Below are positions 14,768-23,633 of a DNA stretch of 64,000 nt, in pieces. The notes under the pieces are model-generated. The model searched no databases. It saw only the letters and a program-made list of their open reading frames with translations, and was not told the origin of the DNA. The number at the start of each line of letters is the position of its first letter. Position 1 is the first letter of the stretch. Source of the DNA: Bacillus fonticola. GTDB taxonomy: Bacteria > Bacillota > Bacilli > Bacillales > JC228. Both the position numbers and the translations under genes were made by a program. Where the stretch lies: assembly GCF_012955605.1 (NCBI RefSeq), contig NZ_CP052135.1, positions 2,678,711 to 2,742,710 on the forward strand, in the 5' to 3' direction.

Positions 14768-16324
14768 TTAGCGTCCGACCAATCCCATATTATTAATGAT
14801 TCGTTCAAGCATTTCATCTACTGTCGTAATCATCCGTGCAGACGAGTTATAGGCTTGTTGAAATTTAATCATGTTCGTCATTTCTTCATCGAGCGAGACG
14901 CTGCTTACTGATTGACGGCGTCCTTCCACTGCACTGCGGAGCTGTTCACCGTTTTCTGTCATGCGGTTTGCCTCTTGGGCGTTCACACCCATGGCACCGA
15001 TCACCGACTCGTAATAGTTAGAGAAGCTAGTTGAACCGTCTTCACTGTATGCAAGATCATTTTTAATCACTTCAGCGAGGGCAAGTACGTTGGAGGAATC
15101 CCCCATTTCAGCCTCCCCTGTATTTTCATTAGGAATGGCGTGGGCAATGTTGTCAAGACTGTCACGAATTTGGTCGTCTATCGTCATGCGACTTGCAAAT
15201 CCAGCTTTGTCTCCAAGCGCTCCGTCATCTGAGCTTGCGTCTGCAAAAAATCGAATATCTTCGTTCGTTTGGTCATTAGTAATCTCGTTCGGGCTCATAC
15301 CGTCTCCGTGCACTGTATTAAAAGCTTGAGCAAATGTATAGGCCAAGTTATCGAGCTCTGCCAGCATGTTTGGGTACAGACCTTCAACATCCCCTGCTTC
15401 GCTTTCAAAACCGTATGCCTCCACTAATCCTTGTAGCTTTCCAGGAGAACTGAATTCAGCTGCTGAGATCACTTTCCCACCGACTGAAATACCTGATACC
15501 GCATCGCCGTCGTATTGAATATTGATATCTTTTCTTCCCGAAGGACTGACGAGTGTTGTTAATTCGCTACCACTTTCATCGAGGAGCTTCACAGTTGCTA
15601 GTCCTTCAGCAATGGAGGAAGGGTTGCCACCGCTACCACTATATTCGACTTTCACGCTTGCAAGCTTTGATAATTCATCTATCAACACATCGCGGCGATC
15701 GTACAAGTCGTTTGGCAAATACCCATGAGGCTCTACTTCCGAAATTTGTTTGTTAATACCTTCGATCTGCCGCAAGAGCGAATTCGCATCCTGCTCGGTT
15801 ACTTCCATCTCGTTTTTCAAATCCGTCTGAATGTTAGAAAGAGACGTGGATAAATAGTTAAACGTTTCTGCAAGAGCAATCCCTCGTTGGCGAACAACAG
15901 ATCGCGCTCCCTGATTTGTCGGATCCACTGACAAGTCTTGCAGAGACGACCAAAATTGATCCATCGTTTTAGCCAGTCCAGATTCACTCGGCTCGTTCAT
16001 AATCTCTTCCATTTGTTGCATAGCGTCAGCTCGAGTTGACCAGTAGCCCACTTTGCTATTTTCCCCACGGTACTGAATATCCAGGAAAGCTTCGCGCACG
16101 CGTTGAATCGATCCGGCCTCCACTCCGGTTCCGAGCTGTCCGGTTACATCCGGACGGTTAAAACTGCTTGGCGGGTACGGATTTGTCTGTTCAAAGTTCA
16201 CTCGTTGGCGGGAGTAACCTGGTGTATTCGCGTTGGCGATGTTGTTGTTTGTTACAGACAAGGCCGTTTGTTGTGCAAACATACCGCGCTTTGCCGTTTC
16301 CAAACCTTGAAATGTTGAACGCAT
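14768..16324 (-). CDS. flgK: Flagellar hook-associated protein 1 FlgK
   Basis: 518 residues. It starts MRSTFQGLETAKRGMFAQQT with the rod/hook-type ANANTPGYSRQRVNF motif (about residues 30-45) and ends FQQAYNSSARMITTVDEMLE with IINNMGLVGR, both conserved in FlgK. The length suits the family. It caps the hook and joins it to FlgL. The start ATG follows CGGAGGAACG. In the late operon, flgN, encoding its chaperone, lies just upstream. Confidence 0.96.
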   Translation of the reverse strand: MRSTFQGLETAKRGMFAQQTALSVTNNNIANANTPGYSRQRVNFEQTNPYPPSSFNRPDVTGQLGTGVEAGSIQRVREAFLDIQYRGENSKVGYWSTRADAMQQMEEIMNEPSESGLAKTMDQFWSSLQDLSVDPTNQGARSVVRQRGIALAETFNYLSTSLSNIQTDLKNEMEVTEQDANSLLRQIEGINKQISEVEPHGYLPNDLYDRRDVLIDELSKLASVKVEYSGSGGNPSSIAEGLATVKLLDESGSELTTLVSPSGRKDINIQYDGDAVSGISVGGKVISAAEFSSPGKLQGLVEAYGFESEAGDVEGLYPNMLAELDNLAYTFAQAFNTVHGDGMSPNEITNDQTNEDIRFFADASSDDGALGDKAGFASRMTIDDQIRDSLDNIAHAIPNENTGEAEMGDSSNVLALAEVIKNDLAYSEDGSTSFSNYYESVIGAMGVNAQEANRMTENGEQLRSAVEGRRQSVSSVSLDEEMTNMIKFQQAYNSSARMITTVDEMLERIINNMGLVGR

Positions 16325-16348
16325 GAATTCGTTCCTCCGTTTCGGTCG

Positions 16349-16834
16349 TTACACTTTTGCTTGAAAGAATCCTTGTCCATTCTGTTGCTGTGGCTTCTTT
16401 CCTTTTTGAGGACCATATGTCGTCGCTTCTTCTTTCGGTCGCAACATATTCATAGAGAGATGGACAAAATGCAACGACTGATTGAGTAGCTCCTGGTTGA
16501 GTACGTTGCGTTCTTTAATTTGTAGGAGCTTACCCGCAAGTTGTTCACGAATAGCGAGCATCTTCTCTTTGTCCGCTATGCTAACGTAGGCGAGACAATC
16601 ATCAAATGAGCTTGTTCCGTGTTCTGGAACGAGATCGCGTACGAGCTGTTGTCGCTTCCGCTCGACCTTCTCAATCGCTCGCACATGTTTGTCTTCTTCC
16701 TTTAGTAACTGTTGAAGTGCTTCCGTGTCACCTTTTTGAAGGATCTCCGTTTTCTTTTCCGTTACGGACCATAGGCTATCGTGTAGCTGCAATAAAGCAT
16801 TCATCGTTTGGATAAGTTCTCGATTTGGCAACAA
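16349..16834 (-). CDS. flgN: Flagellar export chaperone FlgN
   Basis: 161 residues, strongly helical (LIQTMNALLQLHDSLWSVTEKKTEILQKGD; LQQLLKEEDKHVRAIEKVERKRQQL), the FlgN coiled-coil fold, with a Gln/Lys-rich disordered tail. FlgN escorts FlgK and FlgL to the export gate. AAAGGAGGC precedes the start. The B. subtilis counterpart is YvyG in the same position. Confidence 0.92.
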   Translation of the reverse strand: MLPNRELIQTMNALLQLHDSLWSVTEKKTEILQKGDTEALQQLLKEEDKHVRAIEKVERKRQQLVRDLVPEHGTSSFDDCLAYVSIADKEKMLAIREQLAGKLLQIKERNVLNQELLNQSLHFVHLSMNMLRPKEEATTYGPQKGKKPQQQNGQGFFQAKV

Positions 16835-16846
16835 AGGCTGCCTCCT

Positions 16847-17122
16847 TTACGGTCGGTTGGTCGTTTTATAAAAATCTACTAGACTTCTCGCGACTTCCTT
16901 CTGATTAACTGTATAGTTGCCAGACTGTACGTCTACTTTCAACTGCTCCATTCGTTGTTCACGTTCAACTGATGTGGCACTTTTTTGTTGAAGCTCTTTT
17001 GCACGGTCTGAGATGTGAAGTTGGTCGCTTTGCGTTCGTTCGATTGATTTTGGTTGCTGTACAGTGGGCTGATACTGCTTGTAAGGATTAATACCACTGG
17101 TTCCAAATGGTTGAATCTTCAT
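16847..17122 (-). CDS. flgM: Anti-sigma factor FlgM
   Basis: I place the start at ATG 17120-17122, giving 91 residues (MKIQPFGTSGINPYKQYQ...), preceded by AGAAAGGAATGG; a frame extension of nine codons has no ribosome site. The C-terminal half carries the SigD-binding helices (RMEQLKVDVQSGNYTVNQKEVARSLVDF). FlgM holds SigD inactive until it is exported. A SigD promoter at 17161-17187 makes the locus self-reinforcing. Confidence 0.94.
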   Translation of the reverse strand: MKIQPFGTSGINPYKQYQPTVQQPKSIERTQSDQLHISDRAKELQQKSATSVEREQRMEQLKVDVQSGNYTVNQKEVARSLVDFYKTTNRP

Positions 17123-17160
17123 AGTTCCATTCCTTTCTTCCGTTCGCACTCTTACCGTTT

Positions 17161-17187
17161 ATATCGACTTTTGGAAAGTAAAGTTAA
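17161..17187 (-). promoter_or_regulatory. SigD promoter of flgM
   Basis: Minus-strand TTAA (17184-17187), 15-bp spacer, GTCGATAT (17161-17168): two mismatches from TAAA-N15-GCCGATAA. It would start the flgM-flgN-flgK-flgL message about 30 nt before the flgM start. Confidence 0.8.
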
Positions 17188-17308
17188 GTAGAATGGATGA
17201 GGAAATTCGTCCCTATTTTCACTAAAGGACTTTTGGATGATACCTCTATAATATTTGTCCAAATCTGTCGAGGACTTTGGTATACTATGCTAAAGAGGAG
17301 GTGAGATA

Positions 17309-17908
17309 ATGGAGCAGCTCTTACAGCAAATTTTACAGAAGCTCGACAATCTTGAAAAGGGGCAACAAGTTACAAATACACGACTTGAGTCACTTGAGCA
17401 AGGGCAACAGGCTCTTGAAAAGGGACAACTGGCTCTTGAAAAGGGGCAACAAGCCCTTGAAAAGGGACAACGCGACCTTGAAAAGGGACAACTGGCTCTT
17501 GAAAAGAGGCAACAGGCCCTTGAAAAGGGACAACTGGCTCTTGAAAAGAGGCAACAGGCCCTTGAAAAGGGACAACTGGCTCTTGAAAAGGGGCAACAGG
17601 CCCTTGAAAAGGGACAACTGGCTCTTGAAAAGGGGCAACGCGACCTTGAGCTGGGGCAGCAAACTCTTGAACAAGGGCAACGAGCAACAAATCAGCGTCT
17701 TGAAGCACTCGAAACCAGTCACAAAAATCTTGAATCTAGCCACGAGTCACTTATTAAGGCTGTCGAGAGAAACACAGAGCGTATAGATAACCTCACAATT
17801 GAGATGCGTGGTCACTTTAAGCACATCGAAGATAACCTCGAAACCCACAACAACATCTTCAACTTGATTTCACGTGAATGGAAAGGCCCGTACAAAAGAA
17901 AGTATTAA
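17309..17908 (+). CDS. Coiled-coil protein with 7-residue tandem repeats
   Basis: 199 residues. After MEQLLQQILQKLDNLEKGQQ the region 25-120 is built of the heptad ALEKGQ(L/Q) or ALEKRQQ, about 13 times, encoded by 21-bp tandem repeats with long stretches of near-identity, which would make copy number unstable. The C-terminal 60 residues are non-repetitive and helical (THNNIFNLISREWKGPYKRKY at the end). No signal peptide or membrane segment. Related proteins in bacilli, often with VETRLDKVE-type heptads, have no assigned function. AAAGAGGAGGTGAG precedes the ATG, and TATACT lies at about 17280. It lies on the opposite strand within an insertion between flgM and yvyF. Confidence 0.8.
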   Translation: MEQLLQQILQKLDNLEKGQQVTNTRLESLEQGQQALEKGQLALEKGQQALEKGQRDLEKGQLALEKRQQALEKGQLALEKRQQALEKGQLALEKGQQALEKGQLALEKGQRDLELGQQTLEQGQRATNQRLEALETSHKNLESSHESLIKAVERNTERIDNLTIEMRGHFKHIEDNLETHNNIFNLISREWKGPYKRKY

Positions 17909-17916
17909 TATCTTTT

Positions 17917-17960
17917 CCCCAATCCCACACATATTTCCGGTTGGGATTGGGGAAATATTG
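17917..17960 (+). terminator. Stem-loop after the heptad-repeat gene
   Basis: TTTCCCCAATCCCA pairs with TGGGATTGGGGAAA across a 14-base loop. The following stretch is AT-rich rather than a pure T run, so termination strength is uncertain. Confidence 0.6.
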
Positions 17961-18096
17961 ATTATTTGAAATTTAAACAAACGTTTGATTAAGCGGTACA
18001 CTGCCTGTTAAGTTTACTTTTAACACTTAAATAACTGTTTAAAATCTCATCTTTCTTGTTTATTTCCTCGGCAATTTTCTACCTTTTCCGACATCC

Positions 18097-18260
18097 TTAC
18101 AACTTCAAATCCAAACGTTCTGATTCACACTCAGGCCCTAGCTCATAGGCCTTATCATAATACTGACCATGTAGTGCAGCAATCATACCAGCATCGTGCG
18201 CTGATCTTCTTGTAGTGTACGCTTCTCTATGTATTCTTCTTTTTCTAATTGGACGAGTAA
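18097..18260 (-). pseudogene. Unrecognised coding remnant
   Basis: The minus frame ending at 18097 contains AHDAGMIAALHGQYYDKAYEL and ends ERLDLKL, which looks protein-like, but upstream of about 18250 the frame reads as anticoding of the VOC gene leader and there is no ribosome site. I cannot name a family. The rest of the 17909-18325 gap shows only the stem-loop at 17917. Confidence 0.3.
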
Positions 18261-18325
18261 GAAGATGAAACCCTATCCATTTTCGCAGTATTCTGTCATG
18301 ATGAAGGGAAAAGGGGTGCGAGTAT

Positions 18326-18697
18326 ATGGGATTTAACATTATCAGTATTGATCATATTCAAGTAGCTGCTCCTCCTAATCACGAAGAGAGTGCGCGGACT
18401 TTTTACGGAGAAACTTTAGGGCTAGAAGAAGTAGAAAAGCCTATATCGTTACAAAGACGCGATGGTTGCTGGTTTCAAATAGGCGCACAGCAGTTGCACG
18501 TCGGTACTCAGGAGGATTTTACCCCTTCCAAAAAGGCGCACCCTGCTTTCGTTGTGAAAGACTTAACAGAACTCCGGAACAACTTACAGCGAAAAGGCGT
18601 TGAAATAAAGCCAGACACACCGATTGATGGACGAGAACGCTTCTTCGTCAAAGATCCTTTTGGTAATCGTATTGAGTTCTTGGAGTATCTAACCTAA
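18326..18697 (+). CDS. VOC-superfamily protein (glyoxalase/dioxygenase fold)
   Basis: 123 residues forming two beta-alpha-beta-beta-beta halves: ISIDHIQVAAP (His at position 10), FYGETLGLEEVEKP, QLHVGTQEDF (second His), then HPAFVVKDL, RFFVKDPFGNRIEFLEYL (terminal Glu). The H/H/E pattern is the VOC metal site. Members include fosfomycin/bleomycin resistance proteins, glyoxalases and dioxygenases; the reaction here cannot be assigned. GGGGTG precedes ATG. It is part of the insertion between yvyF and flgM and shares a bidirectional terminator with yvyF. Confidence 0.85.
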   Translation: MGFNIISIDHIQVAAPPNHEESARTFYGETLGLEEVEKPISLQRRDGCWFQIGAQQLHVGTQEDFTPSKKAHPAFVVKDLTELRNNLQRKGVEIKPDTPIDGRERFFVKDPFGNRIEFLEYLT

Positions 18698-18700
18698 ATA

Positions 18701-18742
18701 AAAAGAGGACTTTTGCATCTTTACGCATAAGTCCTCTTAAAT
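18701..18742. terminator. Bidirectional terminator between the VOC gene and yvyF
   Basis: AAGAGGACTT (18703-18712) pairs perfectly with AAGTCCTCTT (18729-18738), flanked by A and T runs. Convergent genes on both sides end here. Confidence 0.88.
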
Positions 18743-18743
18743 T

Positions 18744-19172
18744 TTACTGAGATCCCTTTTTCCCACCAAACGTATAGTACGTTAGCTTCTGTTCTTGCTT
18801 TAGCAACTCTTTTTGTCGTTTTTCATCGGTTGTATGCTGTTGTAAATCCTTTGTGAGTTGTTCTCTACACCCGATACAAATCTTTCCTTCTCTCAAAAAG
18901 GTTCCACACCTTTCACACGGATACCCTAGATTTGGAAACTGTGCAAGACGGAGTCGCCCTTTCTTAATATATTTGATAAGAAGGTCTTGGGTAACGCTGG
19001 TCGCTTCTGTCACCTCATCCATTGTAGCCGTACGATTCTCTCTTTTTTTTATAAAGTCATAGGCTTTCTCAAAATCGACCTCTTCTTGTTTAAAACACTC
19101 TCCGCATACGTCACGAAAGCTTGTTTCTACAAAAACTGCATCGCAACTTGGACAGTTATTCAGTTCTCCCAT
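18744..19172 (-). CDS. yvyF: YvyF-family flagellar-operon zinc-ribbon protein
   Basis: 142 residues from ATG 19170-19172 (AGAGGGG lies 12 bases upstream; an in-frame TTG abuts that site and is less likely). The N-terminus has CPSCDAVFVETSFRDVCGEC (two CxxC), followed by an HTH-like segment (TMDEVTEATSVTQDLLIKYI), and a second CERC...CIGC pair at about 95-112. In B. subtilis yvyF is next to flgM; here 1.6 kb of other genes intervenes. Function unknown, possibly regulatory given the MerR-like helix. Confidence 0.9.
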   Translation of the reverse strand: MGELNNCPSCDAVFVETSFRDVCGECFKQEEVDFEKAYDFIKKRENRTATMDEVTEATSVTQDLLIKYIKKGRLRLAQFPNLGYPCERCGTFLREGKICIGCREQLTKDLQQHTTDEKRQKELLKQEQKLTYYTFGGKKGSQ

Positions 19173-19293
19173 GTTGTTGTCCAACCCCTCTACCTGTCTT
19201 TTCTTCTATTATAACGAAATATAATAAAAGGGGAACGGGGGAACATTCTATTATTCAATCGCTCTGTCATTTTTTGACCCGACGAAAATTGTA

Positions 19294-20073
19294 TTATTCA
19301 ACCGCTCTTGCCATTGTTACGGATGCGACTTCTTTTGCTTGCCCACTTTGTTTCAAAACGTGTGCTGCTTCATGAACGGTGGCGCCCGTCGTATACACGT
19401 CATCAACGAGTAGTACGCGTTTACCTGTCACATCGACATCATTTTGCAGTTGAAAAACACCTTCAAGTTCGAATCGTTCAGCGAGTTGACCTTTCGCTTG
19501 CTTTGCTCGATGAAGTCGCCACAGGGCATCGGTTGCAAGGAGTCCAGCTTCCTCTATAAGTGCTTTCGCTTGATTGAAACCACGCTCTTGACCTCGCTCC
19601 TTTGACACGGGAATTGGGACAAGGACATCTGGCTTCCACCCTCGTACAACGTCACGCAGTAACACATTCACCACACCAGCCACTGCTACGTCTCCCCGAT
19701 ACTTAAAGCGCGCGACCAACGATTGACAAAACGCATTGTATTGAAAAAAACTGTGATTCCAAAGCAAATCATCCCCCCTTACTCCTTGTAGCCACCCTCT
19801 ACAATCATGACAAAGCGGGAGCGATCTTTCAGGAGGAGTGGCCGGCATCCAGCAAGACACACCAGATAAGGTGGGCTTTTGTAAAGGGGCTTTCCGACAA
19901 CGAGGACAACCTATCCTTGATGGAATGCGGATGAGCTGCTTTTGGCAAGAAGAGCAGACAGGTGTTCGACTCGCTCCAGAGCGGAACCACGTCCAGCTCC
20001 CCCATTCGTCTACTGGGACCCCACAACACAGACAAGTATCCACCTCTACAATAGTTTTAAACAGACGCTTCAT
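19294..20073 (-). CDS. comFC: Competence protein ComFC (phosphoribosyltransferase-like)
   Basis: 259 residues. An N-terminal zinc-binding part (CLCCG; CSSCQ; CPRC; CHDC) is followed by a PRTase domain with the PRPP loop VLLVDDVYTTGATVHEAA near residue 215. ComFC is needed for natural transformation, probably at single-strand DNA import with ComFA. Its start overlaps the comFA stop (ATGA type, 20070-20073), implying translational coupling. comFB is missing between them, as in many bacilli. Confidence 0.95.
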   Translation of the reverse strand: MKRLFKTIVEVDTCLCCGVPVDEWGSWTWFRSGASRTPVCSSCQKQLIRIPSRIGCPRCRKAPLQKPTLSGVSCWMPATPPERSLPLCHDCRGWLQGVRGDDLLWNHSFFQYNAFCQSLVARFKYRGDVAVAGVVNVLLRDVVRGWKPDVLVPIPVSKERGQERGFNQAKALIEEAGLLATDALWRLHRAKQAKGQLAERFELEGVFQLQNDVDVTGKRVLLVDDVYTTGATVHEAAHVLKQSGQAKEVASVTMARAVE

Positions 20074-21560
20074 GGGCGCGGTCCCCCTCTAAAGTCAAGA
20101 TCTCCATTAGCTAATGCTTCACGATTCATACTTCGAATGTGATGTCGTGCCCGCAGCATACTTAGCGAAACTCCATTATGAAAGAAACAAACCTGTCCCA
20201 TCGTATCGTCCTTTTTTCGTCCGGCTCGCCCAGCAATTTGTACTAGTGCAGCTTCTGTAAATTGGCGATGCTCACCGCCAATAACCGCCACATCGACAAA
20301 CGGAATCGTGACGCCACGCTCTAAAATGGTTGTCGTCAGTAACACCCGGCGATCTCCTACGCGTAACGCTTGTACCTTCTCCTTCCGCGCGGGATCTTCG
20401 GCATGAACGCTTGTTGCTTCTGGAAGGTGTTTCAAGAGGCCTTTTTCAACTTTTTGCATGAGATGAATGTTTGGAAAGAAGAGTAGTACACGACGACCTT
20501 GTTCAAGCCGTGCGTTCATCCACTGAAGTGCTTTTGTAGGCAAGCGCCCTTTTTCAACCGCCTTCCGCCATGAAAAGCAACGGACAAATGTCGGTTCGGG
20601 AAGCGGGTTACGGTGATATCGTGCAGGAATGCGAACGTAGGGCTGGACACCTTGGCGGCATGCTTTTTGGAAATAACGCGGTGGGGTAGCGGTCAAATAG
20701 ACAATCGGGGATGTGTTGGTTTTTAACGCCTTTCGAACGGCAAATTGCAGCGTGGCGTCAACAGAGTACGGAAACGCGTCGACTTCATCGACAACGATTA
20801 CATCAAACGCGTGGGAGAAACGAAGCAATTGATGGGTAGTACATAAGGTGAGGGAACTTGTTGCAAAACGATTTGGCGCACCTCCGTATAAAGTGGCTAC
20901 GGGTATATACGGAAATACTTCCTGCAACCGAGGAGCAAGCTCTAAAATCACATCCGTTCGCGGTGCGGCGATGCACACCCTTTTGCCTTGCTGTAATGCA
21001 CGCTCAATCCCGCGAAATAGCACTTCTGTTTTTCCAGATCCGCAAACCGCCCAAACCAATAGGGACTGATCGTTTGAAACGGCCTCTATCACCCGGTCAC
21101 TGGCACGCCTTTGTGCAGGTGACAACTCACCCCCCCAGTGCAAAGCTGAAGAATCTTTCCACCGACTGGGTGGACCTGTCCATTCATAAAGGCTCGTACA
21201 TACTGCGACACGCCCCATTTGCAGGCATGTTCGGCAGTAGGTACACTTTTTCATGCAGCGGACACACGAGTATGGAACTAATCGCTTGGGAGAAGACTCG
21301 CCACAGCGTTGACAATGTGCAACTCCGTTTTCTAAACGTATACCCGGAATCTCCCGCAACCAGCCCTGCGACACTGCCCACGCTAAAGTGTCACCATGCA
21401 TACCGATTTCCACAGCAAGCAAACTGCGCCCTTCTAAAAGATGCTGTAACCGAAAGAACAGCGCGAGTTGAGCTGAAAGAACATAGGAAAAGGCAGGGAA
21501 CGGAGAGGATTGAGAAAGGGGGAATTGACTCGGTAAAAATGTATATTTCACAGACATCAC
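20070..21560 (-). CDS. comFA: Competence ATP-dependent DNA translocase ComFA
   Basis: 496 residues, superfamily 2 helicase/translocase. Cysteine cluster CQRCG ... CVRCMKKCTYCRTC (about 83-118) is the zinc finger; Walker A AVCGSGKTE (about 173), DEVDAF box (about 265), TATPP, and the C-terminal ILERGVTIPFVDVAVIGG with QIAGRAGRKKDD. It drives single-strand DNA uptake at the cytoplasmic face. An MMS start follows GAAGGTGATGTC. In B. subtilis ComK drives the operon; I could not identify a clear K-box here. Confidence 0.95.
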   Translation of the reverse strand: MMSVKYTFLPSQFPLSQSSPFPAFSYVLSAQLALFFRLQHLLEGRSLLAVEIGMHGDTLAWAVSQGWLREIPGIRLENGVAHCQRCGESSPKRLVPYSCVRCMKKCTYCRTCLQMGRVAVCTSLYEWTGPPSRWKDSSALHWGGELSPAQRRASDRVIEAVSNDQSLLVWAVCGSGKTEVLFRGIERALQQGKRVCIAAPRTDVILELAPRLQEVFPYIPVATLYGGAPNRFATSSLTLCTTHQLLRFSHAFDVIVVDEVDAFPYSVDATLQFAVRKALKTNTSPIVYLTATPPRYFQKACRQGVQPYVRIPARYHRNPLPEPTFVRCFSWRKAVEKGRLPTKALQWMNARLEQGRRVLLFFPNIHLMQKVEKGLLKHLPEATSVHAEDPARKEKVQALRVGDRRVLLTTTILERGVTIPFVDVAVIGGEHRQFTEAALVQIAGRAGRKKDDTMGQVCFFHNGVSLSMLRARHHIRSMNREALANGDLDFRGGPRP

Positions 21561-21759
21561 CTTCTAATTGCGGATTGAATAAAAGCAGGAGTAAGGTACA
21601 ACCCTACTCCTAAGTTTTCCGAAAAGCTCTGTAGTAGAACCATCAGGCGCCATTGAAAGCGCTTGTCTGTCTAGCAACGGGGTCGCAGGAGGAGCAGTGT
21701 GACCTGATTGTGATCATGAGCACGGGAGGAGCCCCCTGTGACGACAAATGCGAGCGTTT

Positions 21760-22623
21760 TCAACAGCCTGACTCCTCCGACTTCTTCATCCAACCCATAC
21801 CGAGTGCACCTTCCCCGAGATGGGTGCCGATAACAGGGCCAAAATAACTTAGGTAAAACGTAACAGAGGGGTGCGCGGCTGCTAACTGATTCTTCCAAGC
21901 TTCGACTTCCTCTTCTCGATTTGCATGGATTATGACTGCTTGAAGTGCAGGTTCCCGCTCAACAGCTTCTGAGAGCAACTCTTCCAACCGCTTGATCGCT
22001 TTTTTCTTCGTGCGAATTTTTTCAAATGGGGCAATTTTTTTGTTCACAAAATGAAGGATGGGCTTGACTTGCAGGAGACCCCCAATAAATGCTTGAGCAC
22101 CTGAAAGACGTCCGCCACGTTGCAAGTGGGCAAGATCATCGACCATAAAGTATGCGTTCGATGTCGGGCGCAGCGCTTCTAGGTGGGACATAATCTCATT
22201 TACGTCTGCCCCTTTTTGTGCTTTTTTGGCAGCTTCTAATACGTAAAACCCTTGAATCATGCAGCTGATCTCAGAGTCAAAGACATGGACGTCGATGCCC
22301 TCTACCATTTGTCCAGCAGCTTGTGCTCCTTGTGCCGTACCACTAATACCACTGGATAAGTGAATACTGACTACGGTCTCATATGATTTTGACAATTCCT
22401 TGTAAAGCTCGACAAATTCTCCGACTGAAGGCTGAGATGTTGTTGGTAAAGCACCCTCCTTCCCGACCATCTCGTAAAAATCAGAGACAGTCAGCTCAAC
22501 TTCCTCACGATACGCCTCTTTACCGAAGACAACACTCAACGGAATGACATGAATACTATACTTCTTTCGGAGGTCAGGGCTAATATACGCTGTTGAATCT
22601 GTAACTATTGCCGTTCTCATCAT
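21760..22623 (-). CDS. degV: DegV-family fatty-acid-binding protein
   Basis: 287 residues. TAIVTDSTAYISPDL at the N-terminus, TSQPSVGEF, the VVSIHLSSGISGTAQGA loop and HLQRGGRLSG are DegV signatures that hold the fatty acid carboxylate. In Firmicutes such proteins present fatty acids to FakA for phosphorylation. Located between comFA and degU as in B. subtilis (yviA). The 199-bp gap to comFA shows no terminator that I trust. Confidence 0.93.
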   Translation of the reverse strand: MMRTAIVTDSTAYISPDLRKKYSIHVIPLSVVFGKEAYREEVELTVSDFYEMVGKEGALPTTSQPSVGEFVELYKELSKSYETVVSIHLSSGISGTAQGAQAAGQMVEGIDVHVFDSEISCMIQGFYVLEAAKKAQKGADVNEIMSHLEALRPTSNAYFMVDDLAHLQRGGRLSGAQAFIGGLLQVKPILHFVNKKIAPFEKIRTKKKAIKRLEELLSEAVEREPALQAVIIHANREEEVEAWKNQLAAAHPSVTFYLSYFGPVIGTHLGEGALGMGWMKKSEESGC

Positions 22624-22907
22624 CTTTGCCTCGCTTTATCGTATTTGCTTATGTAAGTGGCTGACTAATAAAATTGACCTTAATTGTAGAGTACGATACT
22701 ACACTCGCCCACTCTCTAGTTCAATCGTCCTTACTATATTCGAGAGGGGTGGTGGAATTCCTGCTATTGCGGATAATTCCGTGAACAATTTCGAGCTCAG
22801 TAATAGTCCGCTATCCTGCGTTCTGACCCACAACCGAAGTTACCGCACAAAAAAGATCAACGCATCGTTCTTTTACTAACGCGATGATCTCTCCCTTAAG
22901 CTATTCC
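22624..22907. other. Intergenic region degU-degV
   Basis: Contains the degU terminator at its right end (22848-22890). Nothing else with clear structure is visible. Confidence 0.5.
22848..22890 (-). terminator. Terminator after degU
   Basis: Minus-strand GATCATCGC pairs with GCGTTGATC (one mismatch) and is followed by TTTTTT. Confidence 0.75.
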
Positions 22908-23597
22908 TTAACGTATTTCTACCCAGCCCTTTTTAATCGCAACGACTACCGCTTGTGTTCTGTCGTTCACACTTAATTTTTGTAGGATGTTACTAACATG
23001 GTTTTTCACTGTTTTCTCACTGATATACAGAACGTCACCGATCCCGCGGTTACTTTTCCCATCCGTCAATAGTTGGAGCACTTCACATTCTCGGCGGGTT
23101 AACAAATGCAAGGGCCTGCGTACTTCAACCGGTGAAAATCCCTTTGCAGCACTCTTACCCGCGTCCTCATCTTCAGCTAGCCTTCTGTATTCTCTTACCA
23201 AGTTGTGCGTCACTTTCGGGTGCAAATAACTCCCCCCGTCTGCCACCACTTTTACAGCTTGGACGAGAGCTTCAGAATCCATATCCTTTAACAGGTATCC
23301 CATAGCACCTGATTTCAGCGCATGTGTGACATACGATTCATCGTCGTGAATAGATAAGATAATCACCTTTGTTTCCGGATACCTATTAATGAGTTTTCGT
23401 GTCGCTTCAACCCCATTTGTTTCCGGCATGTTGATGTCCATGATGACAACGTCCGGGCGAAATTGCTCGACAAGTCGGAGAGCCTCCGAACCGTCTTCTC
23501 CCTCAGCAACGATACGAAACGTTTTTTCAAATTCTAATATTCGCTTCACACCTTCACGGAACAATTGGTGATCATCAATAATGATGATATTTGTCAT
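22908..23597 (-). CDS. degU: Two-component response regulator DegU
   Basis: 229 residues. Receiver domain with acidic pair DD (8-9), phosphoacceptor D54 in [13 protein letters not shown] and the conserved Lys in GYLLKDMD; LuxR-type HTH at about 165-225 ([18 protein letters not shown], then [18 protein letters not shown]). DegU controls exoenzymes, competence and motility, including flgM and comK in B. subtilis. It follows degS by 36 bp and is closed by the terminator at 22848. Confidence 0.96.
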   Translation of the reverse strand: MTNIIIIDDHQLFREGVKRILEFEKTFRIVAEGEDGSEALRLVEQFRPDVVIMDINMPETNGVEATRKLINRYPETKVIILSIHDDESYVTHALKSGAMGYLLKDMDSEALVQAVKVVADGGSYLHPKVTHNLVREYRRLAEDEDAGKSAAKGFSPVEVRRPLHLLTRRECEVLQLLTDGKSNRGIGDVLYISEKTVKNHVSNILQKLSVNDRTQAVVVAIKKGWVEIR

Positions 23598-23633
23598 GAA
23601 CCATTGCCTCCTTTTCCTCTCACTCTTTGTCTA

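Noticed and set aside
20848-21613. 251-codon plus-strand frame over comFA
   Set aside because: Antisense shadow of comFA; no ribosome site, and comFA has all its helicase motifs on the other strand.
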